The notes under the pieces: model-generated
What the model was told of the DNA's origin: nothing
Seen by the model: only the letters and a program-made list of their open reading frames with translations
Databases searched by the model: none
Shown here: piece after piece, positions 53,554-61,690 of the stretch
How the letters are laid out: each line of letters starts with the position of its first letter
Position numbering within the stretch: position 1 is the first letter of the stretch
Made by a program: the position numbers and the translations under genes
Origin: Streptomyces sp. NBC_00483
GTDB taxonomy: Bacteria; Actinomycetota; Actinomycetes; Streptomycetales; Streptomycetaceae
DNA: 64,000 nucleotides
Direction: 5' to 3'
Assembly (NCBI RefSeq): GCF_036013745.1
Contig: NZ_CP107880.1
Location: 6,944,001 to 7,008,000 of the forward strand

Positions 53554-53634
53554 CGCGCCGCTTGCCGGCTGCCCGCACCGCGAAGCGGTGTCCGGGGAGT
53601 CCGGCAGGCGGGTGCGCGACGGCCGCAGTGCCGT

Positions 53635-54273
53635 TCAGCGCGCAGCGGCGCGGCGGAGCACCTCCGTCGCGGCGCCGCCGGTGCGCGGCGCCGACGGCTC
53701 CTCGGCACCCAGGGCCTCGGCCACTGAGCCCATGCTCGGGCGCCGACCGGCCCTGCCCTCTCCGAGTACCTGCCAGCCGTCCCGCGTCATCGTGATGTAC
53801 GCGCCGCAGCGCAGGCCGTGCAGGGTGCACGCGTCACGCAGTCCCCACATCCAGGCCCCGTCCTCTTCTGTCCAACGGGTGTCCCCCTCGCGGCAGTACA
53901 GCATCACCGCGGTGTGCACCGGCGTGCGTCGGCGCAGGTCGTGCGGGATCACCCGGCGCAGCTGGAACAGCAGGGCGTTGCGGAACGTCCAGCCGTCGGT
54001 GGTGCTCTCGCGGCGCACGAACGAGGCGCTGGCCCGCAGTCGCTCGTCGGGGTCGAGCACGGCTATGACGACGGTCTGTGGGATCGGTCGGTGGCGGGTG
54101 TGCAGCCCGCTGACGACCTCGCGCGGGTTGCGCAGCAGTGGGATGCCGGCTGCCGCCCACTCCGCGGGATCGAGCAGCCTTGTCGGTCGGTTGACGGAAT
54201 CGGCGGACCTCTCGGCGCGCATCAAGGACGCGGACATCGATGCCACCGAGGACGGAGCGAATCCGAAGGTCAC
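53635..54273 (-). CDS. Conserved hypothetical protein, function unknown
   Basis: This 212-residue protein (MTFGFAPSSVASMSASLM... PREVVSGLHTRHRPIPQTVVIAVLD...) shows no recognised catalytic motif or membrane segment. GTG at 54273 follows GGGAGG with a short spacer, and upstream in-frame codons do not look coding. It converges with the preceding gene. Confidence 0.55.
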   Translation of the reverse strand: MTFGFAPSSVASMSASLMRAERSADSVNRPTRLLDPAEWAAAGIPLLRNPREVVSGLHTRHRPIPQTVVIAVLDPDERLRASASFVRRESTTDGWTFRNALLFQLRRVIPHDLRRRTPVHTAVMLYCREGDTRWTEEDGAWMWGLRDACTLHGLRCGAYITMTRDGWQVLGEGRAGRRPSMGSVAEALGAEEPSAPRTGGAATEVLRRAAAR

Positions 54274-54496
54274 GGTCCTCCCTTCGGCTACACGCCCACA
54301 CTGAGGGCGGGGTCGGACTGGGGAGCGCACCGCGACACAGCTCTACCGTCCACCGGATCACGGGGAGCCGCGCGGGGAGCAGCTCCAATTCTTCCCGTCG
54401 TAGTGGCAGACGGCAACGAGCAATTGGGACCGCGTTCCTGTATCTGACGATGCGTCGCCAATATCCCTGCCCAAAGGTTGGATCGCTACGCGTTCC

Positions 54497-56659
54497 TCAG
54501 CCCTGTACCGCCAGGACCAGTGGCAGCACGCCCTCGGCTCCCGCCCTGCGTAGCAGCCGGGTGGCCATGGCCAGCGTCCAGCCGGTCTCCGTGTAGTCGT
54601 CGACGAGCAGAACCGGGCCACCCGCGCGCGCGAGTGCCTCGGACAGCTCGGCCGGGAGCGTCAACGTGCCGTCGAGGGCGCGCAGTCGCTGTGCGCTGTT
54701 GCTGCGCGGAATGTGTGCGGTGTCGCTGCCGGGCGCGTACGAGATGCTGCCGAGTAGCGGCATGCGGCCGACCTGTGCGATGCCGGCGCCCAAGGACTGG
54801 ATGAGCTGCGGGCGGGTGTAGGACGCCATCGTCACCACGCCCACGGGGCGCGGCGAGGCATCGGCGGAACCGGACGCCCAGCCGCCCGGCCCCTTGGCCC
54901 AGTCGGCGAGCACGTCGACGACGGCTCCCGCGACGTCGTCCGGCACCGGTCCGTCCGGGGCCTGCGGAGCGAACATGGGGCGCAGCCGGTTCCCCCAGCC
55001 GATGTCCGACAGACGACCGAGCGCCCGCCCGGTCCCGGCCTGCTCTCCCGCGGGAATGCGGCCCTTGAGCTCGATGCCGACGGCCGCGAGGCCGGTGGGC
55101 CACATCTTCCTGGGCTCCACCTCGACGCCGGGGCGTCCGAGTTCACCGCGCGCCGAGTTCAGTGCCTCGGGCGAGACGGTGTCGGAGAACCGCGGCGTCG
55201 CGCAGTTGTCGCAGCGGCCGCACGGGGCCGCCTCCTCGTCGTCGAGCTGACGGCGCAGGAACTCCATGCGGCAACCGTTCGTCGTCGCGTAGTCCCGCAT
55301 CGCCTGCTGCTCGGCCTCGCGCTGCTTGGCGACCCATGCGTAGCGCTCGGTGTCGTAGATCCAGGGCTGCCCGGTGGCGATCCAGCCGCCCTTCACCCGG
55401 TGCACCGCGCCGTCCACGTCGAGGACCTTGAGCATGGTCTCCAGGCGTGAGCGGCGCAGCTCCACCAGGGGCTCGAGCGCGGGCAGGGAGAGCGGCCTGT
55501 CGGCCTGCGCGAGCACGTCCAGCGTGCGCCGCACCTGCTCCTCCGGAGGGAAGGCGAGCGAGGCGAAGTAGCGCCAGATCGCCTCGTCCTCCTTGCCGGG
55601 CAGGAGCAGCACCTCCGCGTGATCGACGCCACGCCCGGCACGGCCCACCTGCTGGTAATAGGCGATCGGCGAGGACGGGGAGCCCAGGTGGACGACGAAC
55701 CCGAGGTCCGGCTTGTCGAAGCCCATGCCGAGCGCCGACGTGGCGACCAGCGCCTTCACGCGGTTCGCCAGGAGGTCCTCCTCGGCCTGCTGCCGGTCGG
55801 CGTTCTCCGTCTTCCCTGTGTACGAGGACACGGTGTGGCCGCACTGACGGAGATAGGCCGTGACCTCCTCGGCCGCGGCGACGGTGAGGGTGTAGATGAT
55901 CCCGGAGCCCGGAAGGTCGTCCAGATGGTCGGCGAGCCAGGCCAAGCGGTGTGCGGCGTCCGGCAGCCGCAGGACCCCGAGACTGAGGCTCTCGCGGTCG
56001 AGCGGGCCGCGCAGCACCAGGGCGTCCGAGCCGGATCCGGTTCCGAGCTGTTCGGCCACGTCCGCCGTCACACGAGAGTTGGCAGTCGCCGTCGTCGCCA
56101 GGACGGGAACGCCCTGCGGAAGCTCGGCCAGCATCGTGCGCAGGCGGCGGTAGTCGGGCCGGAAGTCGTGCCCCCAGTCCGAGATGCAGTGGGCCTCGTC
56201 GACGACGAGGAGGCCCGTGGCCGCGGCGAGTTGGGGCAGCACGTTGTCCCGGAAGTCGGGATTGTTGAGCCGCTCCGGGCTGACCAGGAGCACATCGACC
56301 TCGCCGGCCGCCACGTCGGCCCGCACGGTGTCCCACTCCTCGGTGTTCGACGAGTTGATGGTGCGGGCGCGAATGCCCGCACGCTCCGCCGCCTCCACCT
56401 GGTTGCGCATGAGCGCGAGCAGCGGGGAGACGATCACGGTCGGGCCGCCGCCGCGGTGGCGGATCAGCGCGGTCGCGACGAAGTACACCGCGGACTTGCC
56501 CCAGCCGGTGCGCTGCACGACGAGGGCCCGCCGATGGTCGGCGACCAGGGCCTCGATGGCGCGCCACTGGTCCTCGCGCAGTCTGGCCTTGCCGCTCGGA
56601 TCGCCGACGAGACGGGCGAGAACGGTATCGGCGGCTGTCCGCAGCTCTTCGTTGCTCAT
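54497..56659 (-). CDS. recQ: RecQ-family helicase fused to phosphoribosyltransferase-like domain
   Basis: The 720-residue protein starts with a RecQ helicase core: TGWGKSAVYF (Walker A), VVDEAHCISDWGHDFRPDY (DEAH and aromatic-rich loop), SALGMGFDKPDLGFVVH and QQVGRAGR, then the RecQ zinc cysteines (GCRMEF, CGRCDNC). The last 170 residues carry a phosphoribosyltransferase-like end with VLLVDDYTETGWTLAMA, the PRPP-loop pattern of ComF/Rossmann PRTases. The start ATG at 56659 is preceded by GGGGG. It diverges from the DUF4192 gene across a spacer with two DnaA-box-like sites. Confidence 0.9.
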   Translation of the reverse strand: MSNEELRTAADTVLARLVGDPSGKARLREDQWRAIEALVADHRRALVVQRTGWGKSAVYFVATALIRHRGGGPTVIVSPLLALMRNQVEAAERAGIRARTINSSNTEEWDTVRADVAAGEVDVLLVSPERLNNPDFRDNVLPQLAAATGLLVVDEAHCISDWGHDFRPDYRRLRTMLAELPQGVPVLATTATANSRVTADVAEQLGTGSGSDALVLRGPLDRESLSLGVLRLPDAAHRLAWLADHLDDLPGSGIIYTLTVAAAEEVTAYLRQCGHTVSSYTGKTENADRQQAEEDLLANRVKALVATSALGMGFDKPDLGFVVHLGSPSSPIAYYQQVGRAGRGVDHAEVLLLPGKEDEAIWRYFASLAFPPEEQVRRTLDVLAQADRPLSLPALEPLVELRRSRLETMLKVLDVDGAVHRVKGGWIATGQPWIYDTERYAWVAKQREAEQQAMRDYATTNGCRMEFLRRQLDDEEAAPCGRCDNCATPRFSDTVSPEALNSARGELGRPGVEVEPRKMWPTGLAAVGIELKGRIPAGEQAGTGRALGRLSDIGWGNRLRPMFAPQAPDGPVPDDVAGAVVDVLADWAKGPGGWASGSADASPRPVGVVTMASYTRPQLIQSLGAGIAQVGRMPLLGSISYAPGSDTAHIPRSNSAQRLRALDGTLTLPAELSEALARAGGPVLLVDDYTETGWTLAMATRLLRRAGAEGVLPLVLAVQG

Positions 56660-56709
56660 GCCCCCATGCAACCCGATCGCACTGACATCACGCGAACGAG
56701 CTCGCCGAC

Positions 56710-56718
56710 TGTGGACAA
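56710..56718 (-). promoter_or_regulatory. DnaA box (TTGTCCACA) in recQ/DUF4192 spacer
   Basis: On the minus strand TTGTCCACA is a perfect match to the Streptomyces DnaA-box consensus. It faces a second box at 56743-56751 on the plus strand. Confidence 0.55.
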
Positions 56719-56742
56719 CTCGTGTCGTGTCCCTGATCGAGG

Positions 56743-56751
56743 TTATCCACA
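56743..56751 (+). promoter_or_regulatory. DnaA box (TTATCCACA) in recQ/DUF4192 spacer
   Basis: TTATCCACA is a perfect classical DnaA box on the plus strand, 33 bases from the start of the opposing box. Confidence 0.55.
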
Positions 56752-56791
56752 GGCCAAACCGGAGTATCGCGTTCCGGGGCATGGTCGGCGC

Positions 56792-58255
56792 ATGACGAAT
56801 CACAGCGAGCCGGCCGGGATGACCGGCGAAGCAAAGATCACCCTCCGCACGGCAGGTGAACTCGCCGAAGCGCTCCCGTATTTGCTCGGGTTCCGACCCG
56901 ACGACAGCATCGTCCTGGTCGCCCTGCACAAGGGGCGTTTCGGCGGTCGGGTGCGGCTCGGCATTCCCGAGCGCACCGAGGACTGGCAGGCCGTGGCGCG
57001 ACAGATGGCCCAGTGCCTGATCGGCGAGTGCGAGCGCAGGGACGGCCACCCCGACAGCGTCGTTGCGTTCCTCTGCCAGGACGCCCCGACCCCGGGCCCC
57101 GGCGCGGGGCGGCAGATCATGCAGCAGCTCAGGCCGTTGGCGCAGCTGCTCCGCACCGAGTGCGGAGGTCTCGACGTGCCGGTCACGGAAGCGCTGTGCC
57201 TCTCGGAGGGCAGGTACTGGTCCTACTGCTGCGCACGCGCCGAGTGCTGCCCGGTGGAGGGCAACGCGATCGCCACCGACGGCACCTCGGTGATGGCCGC
57301 CACGGCGGCCTTCGCCGGCATTCAGGTACGAGGGTCGCTGGGGAGGATGAGGGCGCGCCTGGCCCCCTGGGAGACGGCGCTCGTCACGGATCAGACGCGT
57401 GCTCTCGACGCGGCGGCGATGGAGCTCGTGCCGAGGATCCTCGACGGGACTCCCCGTAAGGAGGTGGAGACGGAGACGCTGGATCTGGCCCGCCTGGTCA
57501 TGCGGCGCCTCGCGGACGCGCCGGGGGCGGTCGACGCGCTCGCGGCCGACCTGAAGGACGACGAACTGCTGGCGCACGACGAGGCCGCGTCGCTGATTCT
57601 CGGCATCCAGGACCGGATGACCAGAGACCGGGCGGCGGAGTGGATGGAAGGCGAGGAGGCCGTCCACGCCCTGCGACTGTGGCGGGCGCTGGCGCGCCGG
57701 TGCGTCGGTTCCTACGGGGAGTACGCCGCCGCGCCGCTGGCGCTCGTGGGTTGGGTGGCCTGGTCGCTCGGCGACACCGTTGAGGCGGACCAGGCACTGG
57801 AGATGGCCCTCGGCGCCGACCCGCGCTACGTGTTCGCCCGTTTGCTCAACGAAGCACGGGCCGACGGGCTCGACCCCGAGCCCGTGCGACGCATCCTGCG
57901 GGCGAAGCGGACGGACCCGGACCTGGACATGGACCTGGACACCGACCTGGATCTGGACACGGACCTGGGCCTGGCCCCGGAATCGGCATCGGACACACCG
58001 ACCGGGGTGGCCGAGGGCGAAGCCACGGGTGCGGGCGGAATCGACGGACCTCGACCTTCGGCGGTGGCCGTCCCCGGAGGCGCCGCCGATCCAGGTATGT
58101 CCCGTGCCGCCCGTGGCCTGGAGGCCGCCCTGCGCCGGCGGGGTGAGCGGCGTCCCGGAGCCGGGACGCGCCCTGCGCGGGCGGGTGCGCGTGCACCTCG
58201 GCGGCCGACGGAGTTCCGCCGCCCCAGGCGCCACCGGACCAGGGGCGACGGATGA
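56792..58255 (+). CDS. DUF4192 protein
   Basis: This 487-residue protein has the family opening KITLRTAGELAEALPYLLGFRPDDSIVLVAL typical of DUF4192, a cysteine-rich patch (SYCCARAECCPVEG) and a long helical region. Residues 375-395 are a run of Asp-Leu/Asp-Met pairs (LDMDLDTDLDLDTDL), and the tail is Arg/Ala-rich. DUF4192 has no assigned function. ATG at 56792 is supported by the conserved N-terminus. Confidence 0.8.
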   Translation: MTNHSEPAGMTGEAKITLRTAGELAEALPYLLGFRPDDSIVLVALHKGRFGGRVRLGIPERTEDWQAVARQMAQCLIGECERRDGHPDSVVAFLCQDAPTPGPGAGRQIMQQLRPLAQLLRTECGGLDVPVTEALCLSEGRYWSYCCARAECCPVEGNAIATDGTSVMAATAAFAGIQVRGSLGRMRARLAPWETALVTDQTRALDAAAMELVPRILDGTPRKEVETETLDLARLVMRRLADAPGAVDALAADLKDDELLAHDEAASLILGIQDRMTRDRAAEWMEGEEAVHALRLWRALARRCVGSYGEYAAAPLALVGWVAWSLGDTVEADQALEMALGADPRYVFARLLNEARADGLDPEPVRRILRAKRTDPDLDMDLDTDLDLDTDLGLAPESASDTPTGVAEGEATGAGGIDGPRPSAVAVPGGAADPGMSRAARGLEAALRRRGERRPGAGTRPARAGARAPRRPTEFRRPRRHRTRGDG

Positions 58256-58422
58256 GGACCAGTTGCCCAGCAGGACCCCTTTCTCGCTTCGCGACCCTGT
58301 GGCGTTACTTGGAGTGGGCGCGCCCCGTTCATCTCGTTGAGCGGTGGCGGCGGCCGGTCCGCGCCGCCGAGGTGCAGGGCAGGTCGGCCGCGTGCCGTAC
58401 CCGCAGCGGGAGAGGAGCGAAG

Positions 58423-60597
58423 ATGACGTCCGACGCTTCGCCGCAGTACGCGTCTACGGTGCGTGACACTGACGAGCCCCGTGGCCCCCTGGCGGTCCGT
58501 GAGGCGCCGAGGGCAACGGCCCCGCATCGGACCCCCGGTGCCGTGCCGCCCGATCCTGCGCAAGGGCGACCGCGTACGCCGCCGGGCCACCCCGGTCTCC
58601 AGGCGCCTTCGACGGGACCGGCCCGTGCGCTGCGGCGGAGTACGGAACTTGCCCCGGTTCACCAGGCGTTGATCTGTGTCGCCCTGCCCGGCCTCGCGAT
58701 CTCATCGAGCCAGGGCCAGTTGACGGGGCAAGGGCTTGAAGGCTTCTACCACCGGGGCAGACGCCTGCTGTCGCGCTGTCAGATTCGAGTGGCAGGGCGT
58801 GAACCGCTTGCCGTGCAGGCGCGCATGATCTCCGCGGACCGGTCCTGCTTCACGGCGACCCTACGGGTGTCCTCGGATGCCGGGCCCGACCCGGACGTCG
58901 TCGTCGAGCGGATCCGGCACGCGGAGGGCACGGAGGACATCACGCTGCACAGCTCCGCGCAGCGGACGCTGCGGCTGCCGCTCGAAGTGGCCCTGGGTAC
59001 CGACCTCGCCGACCTCGGCGCCGTGGCGGCCGGGAACGGTGGGCGTGAACTGCCCGCCATGGTCCATGATTCCGGACTGCGTTGGTCGTCGCCGACGGGC
59101 AGCGGGCCGACTGTCCTGGTCACGGTGACGCCTCCGCCGATGGACGCCCTGGCATCCGCGGGCCTGCTGCGCTGGGAGTTCGAGCTTCCGCCGGGCGGCA
59201 GGCACACGGTGCGACTGCAGGTACGGGCAACCGGCGAGGGTGTCGGCAGGGCGGCGGGGCACAGCGCGATCCGACCGTTCGCCCCGGCCACGGCGCAGGG
59301 GGACGACCCGCGCGTGGGCCCGCTGCTGCGCGCCTGCGTCGCCGACCTGCAGGCGCTCCTGGTGCGTGATCCCGCGCATCCGTCGGACGTCTGCGCGGCC
59401 GCGGGCGCTCCGTGGCGCTGTGGTCCGGCTCCCGCCGAGGCGCTGGCGGCCGCCCGGATGGCCTTGCCGCTGGGGACCGGGCTCGCCCTCGGCACCCTGC
59501 GAGCGCTCGCCCGTACGCAGCTGCGTGAGCCCGGAGCGGCGTTCGGAAAGCTGCCGGGGCCGTGGCGGCAGGCGGGTGAGCAACTGCCTCCCAGTTGCAC
59601 GGGGATCGAGGCCACTCTCCTGTTCCCGGTCCTGCTCGCCGAGGCCAGACGTTGGGGGCTGGGCGAGTCCGAGGTGGCGGAGTTGCTGCCGGCCGCCGAG
59701 CGCTGTCTGCAGTGGCTGCGGACCACCGCGCGCGAAGGCCCCTACATCCCGGACCCCGGCCCGGGCGGCCCGCAGCGGTGCGAGACCCAGGCACATGCTC
59801 ACCGGGCCGCCCTGCTCGGCGCCGACCTGTTGGACGCCCATGACAGACCTGGCGGCGGTGAACTGCGCCATTGGGCCGAGGAACTGCGGCGGCGCTTCCA
59901 GGAGGACTTCTGGGTCGAGGACCGCGGCGGGGGTCGACCGGCGGCCGTGCGCACGGCGGACGGTCGCAGGTCGGCATGGCTGGGCAGCGGCGCCGCCCAC
60001 CTTCTGGACACCGGGTTGCTCGGCTCGGGCGCGTGGGCGCCGGGCCTGCTGGACAAGGTGCAGACCGAGCACCTCGCCAGACTGTTCGGCGGGCCGGGGC
60101 TCGACTCCGGATGGGGGCTCAGAAGTCTGGGCGTGAAGGAGGCGTCGTACAACCCGTTCGGGCACCGTTCGGGGGCGGTGCGGGTGCACGAGACCGCTGT
60201 CGCCGTCGCGGGCCTGTCCGCCGCCGGGTACGAGAAGGAGGCGGCGTCCCTGATCAGGGGCGTCCTCGACGCGGCCGACGCCTTCGACTGCCGGCTGCCC
60301 GAGATGTACGCGGGGCTGCAGCGGGTCGAGGGAGGCGTTCCGCTGCCACACCCCGCGGCGTGCAGACCCGCTGCCGTCTCGGCCGCGGCCGGAGTGCACC
60401 TCCTGGCCACGCTCGCGGGCATCCGCCCCGACGTACCGGCCCGGACGGTGGCGCTGTCGCCGATGCGCAGTGCCCCGCTGGGCGAGATCGGGCTGACCGG
60501 GCTGCGGGTCGCCGGCCAGGTGTTCTCCGTACGCGTCAGCAGGCTCGGCCTCGCCATGGTGGAGGAGGCCGCGGACGAACTGCAGTTGGGAGTGTGA
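58423..60597 (+). CDS. Glycogen-debranching N-terminal domain-containing protein
   Basis: This 724-residue protein carries an N-terminal beta domain of the amylo-alpha-1,6-glucosidase type (LICVALPGLAISSSQGQLTGQGLEGFYHRGRRLLSR) and a C-terminal (alpha/alpha)6 barrel-like region (SGWGLRSLGVKEASYNPFGHRSGAVRVHET). It may act on glycogen-like or storage carbohydrate, but activity is not shown. ATG at 58423 follows AGAGGAG by eight bases. Confidence 0.8.
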   Translation: MTSDASPQYASTVRDTDEPRGPLAVREAPRATAPHRTPGAVPPDPAQGRPRTPPGHPGLQAPSTGPARALRRSTELAPVHQALICVALPGLAISSSQGQLTGQGLEGFYHRGRRLLSRCQIRVAGREPLAVQARMISADRSCFTATLRVSSDAGPDPDVVVERIRHAEGTEDITLHSSAQRTLRLPLEVALGTDLADLGAVAAGNGGRELPAMVHDSGLRWSSPTGSGPTVLVTVTPPPMDALASAGLLRWEFELPPGGRHTVRLQVRATGEGVGRAAGHSAIRPFAPATAQGDDPRVGPLLRACVADLQALLVRDPAHPSDVCAAAGAPWRCGPAPAEALAAARMALPLGTGLALGTLRALARTQLREPGAAFGKLPGPWRQAGEQLPPSCTGIEATLLFPVLLAEARRWGLGESEVAELLPAAERCLQWLRTTAREGPYIPDPGPGGPQRCETQAHAHRAALLGADLLDAHDRPGGGELRHWAEELRRRFQEDFWVEDRGGGRPAAVRTADGRRSAWLGSGAAHLLDTGLLGSGAWAPGLLDKVQTEHLARLFGGPGLDSGWGLRSLGVKEASYNPFGHRSGAVRVHETAVAVAGLSAAGYEKEAASLIRGVLDAADAFDCRLPEMYAGLQRVEGGVPLPHPAACRPAAVSAAAGVHLLATLAGIRPDVPARTVALSPMRSAPLGEIGLTGLRVAGQVFSVRVSRLGLAMVEEAADELQLGV

Positions 60598-60675
60598 GGG
60601 CGCAGAGCACGGCGCGCCGGGACCACTGCGCACCGCCCGACCCAGGGCGGGGCAGGGGAGCGAAGGGAGTGTTTA

Positions 60676-60697
60676 TCGTCAGGCAGACGACTATGAT
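60676..60697 (+). promoter_or_regulatory. NUDIX gene promoter with inverted repeat
   Basis: TCGTC-AGGCA-GACGA (60676-60690) is a perfect inverted repeat immediately upstream of the -10 element TATGAT (60692-60697), which ends six bases before the ATG. A repressor bound there would block initiation; NrtR-type autoregulation is possible. Confidence 0.45.
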
Positions 60698-60703
60698 CGT
60701 TCC

Positions 60704-61465
60704 ATGTCGCCCTACGACCCGTCGGCCTTTCCGCCCTTCGCAGTCACCGTCGATCTGGTCGTGCTGACCGTGCGTCGTCACGCACTGTGTGCGCTGGCGG
60801 TACGCCGTGGTGAACCGCCGTTTCAAGGGCGTTGGGCCCTGCCCGGCGGGTTCGTACGGGACGACGAGGACCTGACGGCGGCGGCCGCGCGCGAGCTGAT
60901 CGAGGAGACGGGGCTGTGCGCCCACGACCCGATGGCACCGGCGCAGGACAACGGCGCACACCTGGAGCAGCTGGCCACATACGGCGATCCGAAGAGGGAT
61001 CCCAGGATGCGCGTGGTCAGCGTCGCGCACCTCGCGCTCGCCCCGGACCTGCCCGCGCCGCGCCCCGGCGGCGACGCGCACAGCGCACGGTGGGCCCCGG
61101 TGGAGGCGCTGCTGAAGCACGGCGGCTACGGGCGCGAGGACGAGCAGGCCGCGCCGTTGGCCTTCGACCACGCGCAGATCCTGGCGGACGGTGTGGAGCG
61201 GGCGCGCTCCAAGATCGAGTACTCCTCGCTCGCGACGGCGTTCTGCCCGCCCGAGTTCACCGTCGGCGAGCTGCGCCGCGTCTACGAGGCCGTGTGGGGC
61301 GTCGCCCTCGACCCGCGCAACTTCCACCGCAAGGTGACGGGCACCCCGGGTTTCCTGGTGCCGACCGGCGGCACCACCACCCGACAGGGTGGTCGGCCGG
61401 CCCAGCTCTTCCGTGCCGGTGGGGCCACGCTCCTCAACCCGCCGATGCTGCGACCGGAAGCCTGA
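60704..61465 (+). CDS. NUDIX hydrolase with C-terminal winged-helix-like domain (NrtR type)
   Basis: This 253-residue protein has an intact NUDIX box (GGFVRDDEDLTAAAARELIE then ETGL) at about residues 48-70 and a C-terminal domain (FTVGELRRVYEAVWG...NFHRKV) like the DNA-binding part of NrtR regulators of NAD metabolism. It may hydrolyse an ADP-ribose-like compound, regulate, or both. The mRNA appears leaderless. Genes of NAD synthesis are not adjacent. Confidence 0.85.
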   Translation: MSPYDPSAFPPFAVTVDLVVLTVRRHALCALAVRRGEPPFQGRWALPGGFVRDDEDLTAAAARELIEETGLCAHDPMAPAQDNGAHLEQLATYGDPKRDPRMRVVSVAHLALAPDLPAPRPGGDAHSARWAPVEALLKHGGYGREDEQAAPLAFDHAQILADGVERARSKIEYSSLATAFCPPEFTVGELRRVYEAVWGVALDPRNFHRKVTGTPGFLVPTGGTTTRQGGRPAQLFRAGGATLLNPPMLRPEA

Positions 61466-61690
61466 TCGATTCCGCGGCGAGGCAGCCACCTCACGCGCGG
61501 TGCGGGCGGCGCCCGGTGGGTCGCGGCGATACCGGGGGAGGCCCGGAATCGTGGGCACTCACGTAAGCGCGATGCCCGAAAAGTGCTAAATATCGCGTTA
61601 TCTTGCTGAAGTACCCGAGGGGTTTGCCCGTCGCCCTGCCTGCGGGCGGACCCCGGCCGCCGAGCGGTCGCCCATCCTGCGAGAGAAGCG

